64,000 bases of DNA from Chitinivibrionales bacterium. GTDB lineage: Bacteria; Fibrobacterota; Chitinivibrionia; Chitinivibrionales; JANQEN01. The number at the start of each line of letters is the position of its first letter. Within the stretch, counting starts at the first letter, position 1. The translations under genes were made by a program, and so were the position numbers. Positions 52,816 through 61,946 of the stretch are shown in pieces. The stretch is from positions 26,032 through 90,031 of the forward strand of contig JANQEN010000235.1 in NCBI GenBank assembly GCA_028278335.1, given 5' to 3'. The notes under the pieces are model-generated. The model searched no databases, was not told the origin of the DNA, and worked only from the letters and a program-made list of their open reading frames with translations.

Positions 52816-54927
52816 ATGAACACACGGTATACCCCCTTTGGTGTTAAACAGACGATACTACTCTTCTCTATACTGTGCATACTTACCTCATTAAAGGCTG
52901 AACCCTTTCCAACGCCGGATATCATAAAGGAGAATGTCGCCTTTTGGAAAAAGATATATACCGAAGTCTCCCTAAAAGATGGCCTTCTTCATGATAGAGA
53001 CTATCCCCTTATTATTTATAAAAGGATAACCGTCAATACCGAGGCTCGGGTTCATAGAAAAAGAATTATCAAAAATGAAAAAGCAAAGGTTGAGGCGATT
53101 CTAGGCCGAATCCAATCTATGCCTAAGGACAAGTGGTCCGCACAGGAGAAGGCTATTGCCAAGCTCTATACCTCTCGGGGACTTGAACACAAAATTGCTT
53201 CTGCTTCAAATAGAATTCGGTTTCAGCGGGGACAGAAGGATCGCTTTAAGGAAGGCCTCTATAGAAGCGGTGCCTATCTTGATACGATCAGTTCAATCTT
53301 GAGACACTACAATTTGCCCCAGGAACTTCGTTTTCTCCCCCATGTGGAGTCCTCCTTTTTGACCAGTGCCTACTCAAAGGTTGGAGCCGCAGGACTCTGG
53401 CAATTTATGCGAAGCACTGGAAAGTCCTACATGACGATCAATTATTCAATTGATGAACGGCGTGATCCGATTTTATCAACCTATGCAGCAGCAAAACTGT
53501 TGTCACACAATTATAGTCAATTAAAATCGTGGCCCCTGGCAATTACCGCCTATAACCATGGCCTTTACGGTATGAAACGAGCTGTTGCTCAGGTCGGCTC
53601 CAATGATATTGGTGTGATAATACAAAAACATAAGAGCCGTATGTTCAAGTTTGCCTCAAAAAATTTCTACAGTTGCTTTTTAGCTGCCAGTGAAATTGCA
53701 GAAAATCCAAAGCACTATTTTCCTGATATCACCTTTGCACCACGATTGCGCTACACAAGCTTTACACTTGACTATTTTGTGAAACCCAGCACATTGGTAT
53801 CTTACTTGGGAGTGTCGAAAAAGAAGTTACGAGAGCTTAACCCTGGGATCCGACCGGTGGTGTTTCGTCAAGACAAGCTGATCCCCAAAGGGGTCACAGT
53901 CCAGATACCGATTACATTTTCACAAACAAAGATTACCGCAGGCCTCACAAGTATTCCCGATTCGCTTAAGGTGGTTACTCCTCCTAAGCCCAACTATTAC
54001 CGCGTCCGCCGGGGAGACAATCTCTATGCCATTGCCCGGCGTCTTGGTGTCTCTGCCCGAAGCCTTGCCTTGGAAAACAATATTACCCGCATGAATCGTA
54101 TCTATGCTGGACAGGTGCTACGGGTCCCTGGAGCTCCCAAGGAGGTTACTCCAAAGGTTATTGCTGCAAAGAAAAAGAAACCGGTGAAAAAGATTGTCAA
54201 AAAGGAAAAACCTGCGACAAAGGAGAAGGTCGTTGTTGCTCCTCCTAAAAAGGAAACAGTTGTCGCGGAGAAAAAAGAGAAGGCCAGTAGCACTGATACG
54301 CTTCAGGATATCATCATGACCTATGCTGATGCAGAGCCACAAACCACCACACCACGTGTTCAAAACTCCTATAAGTTTGATGCCAGTATCTATGCATTGG
54401 ATGTAAACCAGGGCCCCAAAACAGATCGTGCACGAATACGGATCACCGTTGATGAGACCCTTGGCCACTATGCTGAATGGTTGGATATCGCTACCCAGCG
54501 TATCCGTAGTATCAATGGTATGGGGAGAAGTTCAACTATTCGTATCAATCAAAAGCTTCTTATACCTGGTTCAAAGAGTGACCTTGATCAGTTTATACAG
54601 CGTCGTTTAGAGTATCATATGGCCTTGGAAGAGGACTTTTATAGTCAGTACAAAGTTACCGGGCTTAGGCCTAAAAAGGTGGAGCGCGGAGAGACCCTAT
54701 GGCAGATTTGTAACAGTGATGGTGAGGTGCCCCTCTGGCTCTTAAAGAAATATAATCGTCATATTGATATTGGACAGCTCTATCCCAACACCCAATTGTG
54801 GTTGCCGATCATTGAGGAGAAGAGTGATAAGGATTTACAACAGGAATCAAATGGGATATGGCGAGGAATCTATCCAGCCTATCGAGAACTTGACCTTCGA
54901 GAACGCCTCAGTCGCTTTACACCTTAA
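52816..54927 (+). CDS. MltD-like lytic transglycosylase with LysM domains
   Basis: A 703-residue exported peptidoglycan enzyme. A signal peptide (about 1-28) is followed by a lytic transglycosylase domain (about 160-320). The catalytic Glu is in LRFLPHVESSFLTSAYSKVGAAGLWQFM, and the downstream substrate motif is ITAYNHGLYGM. At least two LysM repeats follow: YYRVRRGDNLYAIARRLGVS near residue 395 and VERGETLWQICNSDGEVPLWLL near 620. They are separated by a Lys/Pro/Val-rich linker (about 440-490). A middle segment near 345 (VSYLGVSKKKLRELNPGI) is another likely LysM. Remodels or cleaves murein glycan strands. Confidence 0.9.
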   Translation: MNTRYTPFGVKQTILLFSILCILTSLKAEPFPTPDIIKENVAFWKKIYTEVSLKDGLLHDRDYPLIIYKRITVNTEARVHRKRIIKNEKAKVEAILGRIQSMPKDKWSAQEKAIAKLYTSRGLEHKIASASNRIRFQRGQKDRFKEGLYRSGAYLDTISSILRHYNLPQELRFLPHVESSFLTSAYSKVGAAGLWQFMRSTGKSYMTINYSIDERRDPILSTYAAAKLLSHNYSQLKSWPLAITAYNHGLYGMKRAVAQVGSNDIGVIIQKHKSRMFKFASKNFYSCFLAASEIAENPKHYFPDITFAPRLRYTSFTLDYFVKPSTLVSYLGVSKKKLRELNPGIRPVVFRQDKLIPKGVTVQIPITFSQTKITAGLTSIPDSLKVVTPPKPNYYRVRRGDNLYAIARRLGVSARSLALENNITRMNRIYAGQVLRVPGAPKEVTPKVIAAKKKKPVKKIVKKEKPATKEKVVVAPPKKETVVAEKKEKASSTDTLQDIIMTYADAEPQTTTPRVQNSYKFDASIYALDVNQGPKTDRARIRITVDETLGHYAEWLDIATQRIRSINGMGRSSTIRINQKLLIPGSKSDLDQFIQRRLEYHMALEEDFYSQYKVTGLRPKKVERGETLWQICNSDGEVPLWLLKKYNRHIDIGQLYPNTQLWLPIIEEKSDKDLQQESNGIWRGIYPAYRELDLRERLSRFTP

Positions 54928-55066
54928 GATATTCATTTAAAGCCACTCCTTGCTGCAGCTAATTACAAAGCACTCTTGATTTTACTAAATTCAATTCCAT
55001 AGTCCATTCAATAAAATATGGTTTTAATTTAAGTATTAAACGATTTTAATCCCCTTCAATCGCAGC

Positions 55067-55140
55067 GCATAGCTGTTTGGGAGAAGTAAAGTTTTGTTCG
55101 AGCCCGCAGGGCGAGTTAACGAAGCGCCAAACAGTTATGC
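55067..55140. repeat. 74-bp palindromic repeat-like block
   Basis: GCATAGCTGTTTGG (55067-55080) and CCAAACAGTTATGC (55127-55140) are complementary except for one base. They enclose a 46-nt GC-rich core that has its own short stem, GAGCCCGCAGGGCGAG. This design is like small dispersed palindromic elements. No second copy occurs in the window. Confidence 0.5.
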
Positions 55141-55181
55141 GATAACTAGGATAAAAAACTAATTTCCACATTTCTTTTGCT

Positions 55182-55220
55182 ACCCTCTCCTCGTGGGAGA
55201 GGGGCTGGGGGTGAGGTCGG
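55182..55220. repeat. GC-rich dispersed-repeat-like sequence
   Basis: CCCTCTCC tcgtg GGAGAGGG forms a hairpin and continues GCTGGGGGTGAGGTCGG. I recall very similar intergenic repeats in many unrelated bacterial genomes; this is from memory and not searched. Confidence 0.5.
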
Positions 55221-55262
55221 GTTGATGTTTTCTTAATATATACAAGTAAGGTTTAAAATCGA

Positions 55263-55958
55263 TCAAGACTGATAGGACGTAGGATCAGCAACACCGGCAT
55301 CAATAAACCCTTGCTTCCGAATACGACAACTGTCACAGAGTCCACAGGCAAGACCATCCGATGAAGGGTCATAGCAACTATGGGTAAGACTATAATCGAG
55401 CTGTAATGCAGAGCCCGCCTTAATGATATCAGCCTTGGTAAGATCAATCAGTGGTGTGTGTATGGTCAAGTGCTTGTTCTCTACCTGTGCCTTTGTTGCC
55501 AAGTTGGCCATAGACTCGTAGGCTTTAATAAACTCCGGTCGGCAGTCAGGGTATCCCGAATAGTCAACAGCATTGACCCCAATAAAGATATCGTAACAGT
55601 GAAGCACTTCGGCCCAGGCTAGGGCATAGGAAAGGAAGATCGTGTTACGGGCCGGCACATAGGTGTTGGGAATCGCATTGTCGGAGTCCTCTCTGTCTTT
55701 TGGAACAGCTGTTGTGCTAGTCAAGGAGCTACCGCCAAAGGTACGGAGGTCAATGGTGATCACCTTATGCTGAGAAACCGCAAGGTGTGTGGCAACTCTT
55801 TTTGCTGCTTCAAGCTCAACATGATGGCGCTGTCCATAATCGAAGGTGAGGGCAAAGCAGGTAAAACCCTTACTTTTTGCCATGGCACAGCAGGTTGCTG
55901 AATCAAGGCCTCCACTGAGAAGAACAACAGCTTCTTTGTTTTGATTATTCTGGCTCAT
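55263..55958 (-). CDS. queC: 7-cyano-7-deazaguanine synthase QueC
   Basis: Converts carboxydeazaguanine to preQ0 with ATP and ammonia, in queuosine synthesis. The PP-loop is [12 protein letters not shown]. The C-terminal zinc site is [19 protein letters not shown]. The 231 residues are normal. It is the last of the three-gene set queD-queE-queC, 17 nt after queE. Confidence 0.93.
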   Translation of the reverse strand: MSQNNQNKEAVVLLSGGLDSATCCAMAKSKGFTCFALTFDYGQRHHVELEAAKRVATHLAVSQHKVITIDLRTFGGSSLTSTTAVPKDREDSDNAIPNTYVPARNTIFLSYALAWAEVLHCYDIFIGVNAVDYSGYPDCRPEFIKAYESMANLATKAQVENKHLTIHTPLIDLTKADIIKAGSALQLDYSLTHSCYDPSSDGLACGLCDSCRIRKQGFIDAGVADPTSYQS

Positions 55959-55975
55959 AGGATACCATTCCTTAT

Positions 55976-56650
55976 TTAAACGCCCCGTGTATTAGGATCC
56001 CAGATTGTCTTGTGAAGCTGAAAACCCAATCGAACAGGAGTCTGATCAGAGAGAATCCACTGGGCAAGCTCCTTTAGAGTAAGCCAATTATGGTTAGGTG
56101 AAAAAAGAGTGGTGCAGAGGGTATGTAGGTTTGTCTGTTTTATAAAGTCAACTGCCCAGTCAAAGTCTTCTCTATTGGAAATGACCATCTTACACTCATC
56201 ATTTTTATTTAAATGATGAATGTTTTCCCTAAGAAAGGGTACGTCAACCTGGCTACTGGGGCACTTGATATCCATTATCCGTATACAGGCTGAGGGTAAT
56301 ACAGAAATATCCAAGGTACCATTGGTCTCTACAAGTACTGGATGGCAAAGCTTAAGAAGCTCTTGGCAGAGCTTTGGTGTTTCTCTATGGATTAGCGGCT
56401 CGCCACCGGTAACTTCGACGATTGCAGGAGAGTACTTTTTTACTGTGTTAACAATATCTTCGAAAGATCGATCTGTGCCCTCATGTAGCGCATAGGATGT
56501 ATCGCAATAGAGGCATCGGCAATTGCAGCCCGCAAGTCTTACAAATGCACATGGCGTACCTGCCCAGGTTGACTCTCCCTGGATACTGTAGAAGATTTCA
56601 TTAACCTTAATCGTGTTCAAAATAGGAGGCGCAGTTTCCAGGGGTTTCAA
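55976..56650 (-). CDS. queE: 7-carboxy-7-deazaguanine synthase QueE
   Basis: Radical SAM ring contraction of carboxytetrahydropterin. The cluster motif CxxxCxxC appears as [15 protein letters not shown], and the Gly-rich SAM-binding EVTGGEPL is present. The start is TTG at 56650, giving a 44-bp overlap with queD; no ATG lies near, and another TTG at 56620 is possible. The N-terminus [23 protein letters not shown] fits the family. The overlap suggests translational coupling. Confidence 0.9.
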   Translation of the reverse strand: MKPLETAPPILNTIKVNEIFYSIQGESTWAGTPCAFVRLAGCNCRCLYCDTSYALHEGTDRSFEDIVNTVKKYSPAIVEVTGGEPLIHRETPKLCQELLKLCHPVLVETNGTLDISVLPSACIRIMDIKCPSSQVDVPFLRENIHHLNKNDECKMVISNREDFDWAVDFIKQTNLHTLCTTLFSPNHNWLTLKELAQWILSDQTPVRLGFQLHKTIWDPNTRGV

Positions 56651-56981
56651 AGACGTCTATCCGATGCACCGTACAATTGGGTTCGGTTATTTTTTCCTGA
56701 AGCTGCTTATAGATGTACCGGGCAATGTTTTCCGATGATGGATTGAGCTTCTGTGTATCAAAGAGTTTGTTGAGGTTACAATGATCAAGCTCATCCAAAA
56801 CCTCAGACAAAAGAGATCGTAGTATTTTAAAATCAATGGCAATGCCAATGGTATTGAGCTCATTAGATCGGATAGTTGCCCGTACAAGCCAGTTGTGGCC
56901 ATGAACGTTTTCGCAGGGGCCCTGGTAGTCATTGAGGTGGTGTGCCGCAGAAAAGGACATCTCAGAAGAAATTTCAAACAT
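56607..56981 (-). CDS. queD: 6-carboxytetrahydropterin synthase QueD
   Basis: A 124-residue zinc enzyme turning dihydroneopterin triphosphate into carboxytetrahydropterin. It has the zinc and catalytic pattern FSAAHHL, GPCENVHGHNW (Cys and two His) and LDHCNLN. Glu of [11 protein letters not shown] is also conserved. It opens queD-queE-queC. The first enzyme FolE and the later QueF are not in the window. I looked for a preQ1 riboswitch upstream and saw none. Confidence 0.93.
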   Translation of the reverse strand: MFEISSEMSFSAAHHLNDYQGPCENVHGHNWLVRATIRSNELNTIGIAIDFKILRSLLSEVLDELDHCNLNKLFDTQKLNPSSENIARYIYKQLQEKITEPNCTVHRIDVFETPGNCASYFEHD

Positions 56982-57093
56982 GTAGACCTACCATGAAATG
57001 GTTTTTGTATAATTGTATATCGGATATTTTTCTATTCCGGTGGAAAAATAACCCAAAACGCCATTCTGTGCAATAGTTGAGAATGGAGGGCAC

Positions 57094-58536
57094 CTATTTT
57101 ATAGAGACTCTGTTTTTACCCTCCTTTTTGGATGTGTAGAGAGCATCGTCTGCATCTTTGATCAGTGATTCCTTGGTTCCTTCGGTTTTTCCATTGTAGA
57201 TAGTCAAGCCAACACTAATGGTGTAGTGAATGGTGTGGCCATTTAAGGTAATTGGGTTTTGATCAATATCCACTCGAATCCGCTCTGCCAAAGCATAGGA
57301 CCCCTCAATGGGTGAGCCTGTAACAATAATAGTAAACTCCTCGCCACCGTAGCGAGATAAAAGATCTTCACCGCGAATAGTACCAAGAATACGGGAGCAC
57401 AAATCCTGCAGTACAGCATCGCCGACTTGATGACCATAGGTGTCGTTTATAGCTTTAAAGTCGTCGATGTCAAGCATGATAAGACCAAACTCGCTCTGAT
57501 CTCTGTTTGCCCGAGCAATCTCTTTTGTGAGCATTTCATGAAAGGAGCGATGGTTGGAAACACCGGTGAGTGGATCGGTTGCTGCAAGGTTTTTGGTGTG
57601 GCGCAGCGTATAGGCGTTTTCAATGAGCGGGGAAATCAGAGAGGAGAACACATGAAGGTACTGCTGCTTCTCATCGGACAGCTCTGATCCGGTGGGCAGA
57701 AACGTGGCAATGCATCCTTTGCTTCCACCCATAAAAAGAACCGGTACCACAATGGGGGTTAGATCATGGACCTGCTCCTCTTGACTACTGTTAGAGCCAA
57801 TGGTGTTGAAGGTGGTCTTTGGCCATTGAAACTTCTCTTGATCAATGGTCTGAAAGAGGTGGCCCCACTGTTTAATAATTTCCTTCTTGATATTTTCTTT
57901 ACTAATTTGAAAGGTGGTATTGGACATGGCAAAGACTTCGGGAAAGCCAAACATGTTGACCCCGACCATACAAAAGACCGACCGCATCTTTGTGTTGAGG
58001 TTTTCTAAAATAATGTTCATGATGTCCCGAATATCCAGAGAGCGTAGAAGCTTTCTAAAGAGTTCATAGATATGGGTCATGTTGGTGAGATGCTCCATTT
58101 GGCTCTGACTAAGGGCATGGTAATGGTTTTTCAGCATTTGACTTTTAAGGTAGAAGTCGCGATTAGCCACGGCCTTGTCAACATGGGCATTGAGGCTCTC
58201 AATTGCAATTGGTTTGAGCAGATAGGAGGAGGCACCTAGATTGAGTGCTTCGGTGGCAGAGTCTAAGGAGGCAAAGGCGGTAATGATAATCACCTCGCAA
58301 AAGGGATCCTTCTCTTTTGCATAGCGAAGTACGTCAATACCTGAGCCATCGGGTAATTTTAAGTCGGTGATTATAAGATCATAGGAGTTGTGAGAAATCA
58401 GCTCCTCTGCGTGCCTATACCCTGGGGCCGAGTCTACGGTATACTTCTTCTCAAGGACTGTACAAAAGAGACGACAAATCTGTTCTTCATCGTCAACAAC
58501 AAGGATATGTGAGGTGGATTCGGTGTAGTTGTTCAT
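57094..58536 (-). CDS. Response regulator with diguanylate cyclase (GGDEF) output
   Basis: A 480-residue regulator that likely makes cyclic di-GMP. The receiver domain (about 10-125) has VVDDEEQ, phospho-Asp in LIITDLKLPDG and LLKPI. The middle region (about 160-310) is GAF-like. The GGDEF domain (about 320-478) has LAATDPLTGVSNHRSF and active-site SRYGGEEF. The inhibitory I-site RxxD is present as RGED, five residues before GGEEF. Its kinase is not adjacent. It lies 112 nt from queD on the same strand. Confidence 0.9.
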   Translation of the reverse strand: MNNYTESTSHILVVDDEEQICRLFCTVLEKKYTVDSAPGYRHAEELISHNSYDLIITDLKLPDGSGIDVLRYAKEKDPFCEVIIITAFASLDSATEALNLGASSYLLKPIAIESLNAHVDKAVANRDFYLKSQMLKNHYHALSQSQMEHLTNMTHIYELFRKLLRSLDIRDIMNIILENLNTKMRSVFCMVGVNMFGFPEVFAMSNTTFQISKENIKKEIIKQWGHLFQTIDQEKFQWPKTTFNTIGSNSSQEEQVHDLTPIVVPVLFMGGSKGCIATFLPTGSELSDEKQQYLHVFSSLISPLIENAYTLRHTKNLAATDPLTGVSNHRSFHEMLTKEIARANRDQSEFGLIMLDIDDFKAINDTYGHQVGDAVLQDLCSRILGTIRGEDLLSRYGGEEFTIIVTGSPIEGSYALAERIRVDIDQNPITLNGHTIHYTISVGLTIYNGKTEGTKESLIKDADDALYTSKKEGKNRVSIK

Positions 58537-58593
58537 TGAAACCTGTTTATCTGTTTTACTGTGATGAGTTTGGGAATGATGATGTTATATCCA

Positions 58594-60009
58594 TTATTTT
58601 TTTGTTATCACTAAAGCATTGTTAATGGGCCAAAGACCACTGCTGTTAAGAACCACTCCAGCACAACTAAAGCTTGTCTGTACTGATGAGCCACCATCAA
58701 GGTTGAGCGCAGCCTCACAACCAGCACCGCCCTCTTTTTGAGGTGTTCTAAGGAACTGGGCTAATTCATAAAGGCTTAAGCCCTGGCCCTGACTGCCAGC
58801 AACACAGGCTATGATAATGGTACTATCCTTAACACCAATGGCCGCTCTGCTCTGTCGATTAAAATCATTGGAATAGATACCCATTTTGCCACCGGGCTCA
58901 ACTAATACGGGGCCACACTGCAGTGCTGTTTCTGCTTTGATGTTGGCGTTATATTCTTTGGCCCAGATTATCTTTGGCATGCCCTGTATCATGCAGAAAA
59001 CTCCGGAGCCGCCAAAGTCTGTTTTAGGATTTATGCGCGATTGGTTTTGGATAACAAGGCCTGAGGGTGATAGCGCAAGGAGTGTGTCCATTTCAAAGAA
59101 CCCTCCATTAATAGCCAAAACTGATTGAGTATGGGAAAAGAAGTGGGAGATATAGTTTCCCCCCGTACTCTTTTGAAGCTGCACATCAATGGTGTTATGT
59201 CGCGGATCAACAATCCAAAGGTAGAGACAATAATCAGAAGGTCCTGTTTGTATTGATTTGAATTCTATTCCCTTGCAAAGTGCTTTGAAGGCGCTTTTTT
59301 TTGATTGACTTAAGAGATCAGTGATGATGTTGCTTTTTCCCTCATCGGGTAAGGGCCATTGCGGGTGGCTTGGATCAATTGCCTTTGCTTTTTTATAATA
59401 GTAAGAGGCGCTATCTTTGTGTTTCTCAAGCTCATAGAGTTTTGCTACTGTCCAAAGGGCCATGGCAAAGCCTCTGTCCTCTGCGACAGCCTTTAAAAGT
59501 TGCTCTTTGGCTTTAGTGTTTTTCTTAACTCGAATAGAGGATTGTGCTTTACAATAGTATAGGAAGGCCTTGCATGAGTTGGTTGGTCGTTTTTGATGAA
59601 TGGTGTCATGGTCCTCGTTAACCTTTAAGGCATAGAGGATTCCCACACCAAGATAACTTCGCATAGATCGAAAAAAGTCAATGGTGCCAGAAAGAGTATC
59701 CCTTGCCAAAGTGTTTTTGAGTTTGTCAAGAAGAGTGAAGTCTAAAGAAAGACCAGATTCACCTTTTACAACCTCACCAGATATTGTCAGCTCAGCATCT
59801 TGCTTTGGGGATTTAATTATTGGCGAGACTGGCTCAAATCCTCGATTGTATAACTCTTCGATAGTCTTTCTTTGCGCAGCAATGGATACCCAAATCGCAT
59901 CTGCATGGGAACACTTTCGAGTAAAGGGAAAGACCGCAACAGTTTTCTTTGTCGGGTATGATTGTTTAGCCCAGGATGTGCCAAAGCCAGACAAGAGCAG
60001 CACAATCAT
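58594..60009 (-). CDS. Exported phosphodiester-glycosidase (NAGPA-like) domain protein
   Basis: A 471-residue exported protein. A hydrophobic signal region (to about 15, TSWA) is followed by an uncharacterised N-terminal part and TPR-like helices near 155-220 (KAKEQLLKAVAEDRGFAMALWTVAKLYELEKHKDSASYYYKKA). The C-terminal half (about 240-470) is a PF09992 phosphodiester glycosidase domain with LAINGGFFEMD and AALNLDGGSSVQTSF. Family members act on sugar-phosphodiester bonds in envelope or exopolysaccharide contexts. The exact substrate is unknown. The ATG has no clear ribosome site. Confidence 0.78.
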   Translation of the reverse strand: MIVLLLSGFGTSWAKQSYPTKKTVAVFPFTRKCSHADAIWVSIAAQRKTIEELYNRGFEPVSPIIKSPKQDAELTISGEVVKGESGLSLDFTLLDKLKNTLARDTLSGTIDFFRSMRSYLGVGILYALKVNEDHDTIHQKRPTNSCKAFLYYCKAQSSIRVKKNTKAKEQLLKAVAEDRGFAMALWTVAKLYELEKHKDSASYYYKKAKAIDPSHPQWPLPDEGKSNIITDLLSQSKKSAFKALCKGIEFKSIQTGPSDYCLYLWIVDPRHNTIDVQLQKSTGGNYISHFFSHTQSVLAINGGFFEMDTLLALSPSGLVIQNQSRINPKTDFGGSGVFCMIQGMPKIIWAKEYNANIKAETALQCGPVLVEPGGKMGIYSNDFNRQSRAAIGVKDSTIIIACVAGSQGQGLSLYELAQFLRTPQKEGGAGCEAALNLDGGSSVQTSFSCAGVVLNSSGLWPINNALVITKK

Positions 60010-60072
60010 CCAAAGCAGGCGCGTGATGACAAAAGCGGACCAATGGCAGTGATGGGCTAATGTATTAAAGAG

Positions 60073-60855
60073 TTACTCCTCAGGAAAGTGTGGGAGCGAG
60101 CCATGGAATCCAGCAACAATCAGTTTAGCAACGGTCCATTCATTGTTGTAGCCGATTTCCGACATGTATTCATCTACCGTCCAGTGGGTAACCAATTCAT
60201 CGGCAAATATGGTGGCCTCCGAGGGAAACCGGGTGCCCTTGACAATCTGAACATTTTCGCAAAAGCTGTGGGTATTCCCTTCCTCTGCAACAATGATGTG
60301 CCCCTTAAGAAAGGGAGGGCGGTTTGACTTTTGTCTGAAGGTGATCACCTGGTCGACATTTTCGGGAATGACCTTTCGCGCACGGTCATTGAAATCGAGC
60401 GACTCGTCAGGATCAACAAGGACCATCAAGTTTGTTGGAATAGCAGGATAGTGCCTTTTCCTTCTCAGGCCTGCAACCGCTCGGATTGCATCAAACCCGC
60501 CAAAGCTTTTGCCCACCATGGCAACATAGGGATCATCAAATTCGTCGCGGTATTGGCGAATGTGTTTGTTAAGCCATCGCTCGGTCTCCTCGAAAAAGGT
60601 TCCCCGTGAACAGAGTACCCGAAAGTCATCAATAGCCCCGGACTGCATGAGTTCGATGCCCGTATCAATGCAACTCTTCCAAAGGTAGCCCTTAAACAGA
60701 GACTCCTCATCCACCTTGCTCCAATCGCGGAGTATATTCTTTAGATAGGGCAGATAATGGGCCTCTGTGCTGTTATTAAACCAGGGAAGGTCAGGATCTC
60801 CTCGTTTTGTGCCGCTTTGTCCATGGGCACACCCGATAATGAGCTGTCTTGCCAT
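60073..60855 (-). CDS. Alpha/beta-hydrolase-like protein of unknown function
   Basis: A 260-residue cytoplasmic protein. VAMVGKSFGGFDAIRAV fits the nucleophile elbow of alpha/beta hydrolases (G-x-S-x-G, here GKSFGG). Later, LVDPDES and GNTHSF could give the acidic residue and His of a catalytic triad. The start follows GAGGTGATGC. I could not name a family. It is on the same strand and 63 nt upstream of the phosphodiester-glycosidase gene, so they may be cotranscribed. Confidence 0.6.
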   Translation of the reverse strand: MARQLIIGCAHGQSGTKRGDPDLPWFNNSTEAHYLPYLKNILRDWSKVDEESLFKGYLWKSCIDTGIELMQSGAIDDFRVLCSRGTFFEETERWLNKHIRQYRDEFDDPYVAMVGKSFGGFDAIRAVAGLRRKRHYPAIPTNLMVLVDPDESLDFNDRARKVIPENVDQVITFRQKSNRPPFLKGHIIVAEEGNTHSFCENVQIVKGTRFPSEATIFADELVTHWTVDEYMSEIGYNNEWTVAKLIVAGFHGSLPHFPEE

Positions 60856-61114
60856 GCATCACCTCTTTGGTTAACGTGTAACAGATCTTTTTGATGTTTA
60901 CCTACGCTAACAATACTCTTATATAAAAATAATATAAACATGTATGGTGTATTATAAAAAGGATTTTTGGATTGGTTTATTTTGTATTTGATAAGTAAAA
61001 ATATTATTTGGATGGGGAAGTCTTAAGAATGGGGAGGGATGTGTTTTTACTGTTCCTAAGTGATCTATGTTAATCAATACTTGCGATATTTATTAGAAGT
61101 AAAAGATATTTTTT

Positions 61115-61200
61115 GGGCGTTCCCCTGCTCCGCAGGGTCGCCGTGGTTCCGGGCTCGGCTATTCGCCTCGGTCCCGCTAATGCGGGACTAAACCCTTCAC
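61115..61200. repeat. GC-rich hairpin repeat cluster
   Basis: Begins GGGCGTTCCCCTGCTCC and contains hairpins CCCTGC tcc GCAGGG and GTCCCGC taat GCGGGAC (61171-61188). Similar GGGCGTTCCC...GGGTCG...TCCG sequences are known to me as repeats in Bacteroidota-type genomes. It abruptly differs in base composition from its AT-rich flanks. Confidence 0.55.
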
Positions 61201-61202
61201 CT

Positions 61203-61389
61203 GGCTAACGCAAAAGAGCAAAAGCTGTTTTACATAAAAAAGTGCTGAAAGCGTGAAACATACCAGCCCAGGGTAAGCGAAGCGCAACCCTGGGTCAATG
61301 AAGCCTCCACCAACCCCCTCAAGCCCTGTAAGGGCGACATAAACATGTGATTAACATTAGAGAAAAATAAACCTCTGTGGCCAGGATCT
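61203..61389. repeat. 187-bp dispersed repeat, copy A
   Basis: Starts GGCTAACGCAAAAGAGCAAA and ends GTGGCCAGGATC. It has a near copy at 61614-61795: about 60 bp at the left end are almost identical (AGCTGTTTTACATAAAAAAG, GTGCTGAAAGCG), the centre is diverged, and CTGTAAGGGCG plus TTAACATTAGA are shared at the right. Copy A holds a hairpin CCCAGGGT / ACCCTGGG. Confidence 0.75.
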
Positions 61390-61555
61390 ATGGAGACTGT
61401 ATCATAAATGCAAAAAGTAGCATTCCACCGGTTTTGCTTCTCGCTCAACCCGGCGCAATCCAACTTTTTGTAACAGCCCACCCAACTGGATCTCTGGCTA
61501 CCCCTCTAATACCTTTTACTTGATTAAAGTCATATTGGTAGAACTCAAACTTTAA

Positions 61556-61590
61556 TGTCATTGCGAGGAACAACGTGACGAAGCAATCTG
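61556..61590. repeat. Widespread intergenic repeat motif
   Basis: TGTCATTGCGAGGAACAACG followed by TGACGAAGCAATCTG. I recall this sequence family as a palindromic repeat in several phyla; its ATTGC / GCAAT ends are complementary. It lies between the two copies of the 187-bp repeat. Confidence 0.6.
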
Positions 61591-61613
61591 TTGTTCGGTT
61601 AATCTTTTGTCAT

Positions 61614-61795
61614 GGCTAACCGAACGCAAAAGAGCAAAAGCTGTTTTACATAAAAAAGTGCTGAAAGCGCGAAACATACCAGCCCAGGGCAACGCGCCCA
61701 GGGTTAATGAAAATCCATCCACTCTTCCAAGCTCTGTAAGGGCGTCACAACCAATTGCTTAACATTAGAAAAAACAAATGTATGTGGCCAGGATC
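61614..61795. repeat. 187-bp dispersed repeat, copy B
   Basis: Second copy of the repeat at 61203, 411 bp away in direct orientation. It has a 4-nt insertion after GGCTAAC and has lost the CCCAGGGT / ACCCTGGG complementarity. It ends GTGGCCAGGATC, then a GATCCGTGATCCTGG palindromic tail. Confidence 0.75.
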
Positions 61796-61946
61796 CGTGA
61801 TCCTGGTTTACTCCTGAAAATAAAATACTATTGGCATAATCCCTTAGTTGTTTGGCACTATTTGCTATTGGAATATGAGCAAAAAAGTGGTATCTTTTTA
61901 ATCAAAACATAGTAATATGCGGAATATTATTAAGGAGTATACTAGT

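Larger units (their letters stand above)
54928..55262. other. 335-nt intergenic region carrying two repeat-like blocks
   Basis: Between convergent mltD-like and queC genes. It holds a 74-bp palindromic block (55067-55140) and a GC-rich repeat (55182-55220), described separately. The first 130 nt are AT-rich and without a clear terminator or gene. Confidence 0.5.
60856..61946. other. 1.1-kb gene-free repeat island
   Basis: This long gap has four recognisable repeat-type blocks: 61115-61200, 61203-61389, 61556-61590 and 61614-61795. The reading frames inside it look like translated repeats. The left 250 nt are AT-rich with no visible signal; the right end, just before the Tat-exported gene, contains its AAGGAG ribosome site. 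Confidence 0.7.

Noticed and set aside
56982..57093. Possible preQ1 riboswitch before queD
   Set aside because: The expected preQ1-I core and loop sequences are absent, and no pseudoknot could be drawn.
61230..61481. 83-codon minus-strand reading frame in the repeat island
   Set aside because: It lies almost entirely in copy A of the dispersed repeat, and copy B gives a broken version of the same frame; no ribosome site or known protein features.
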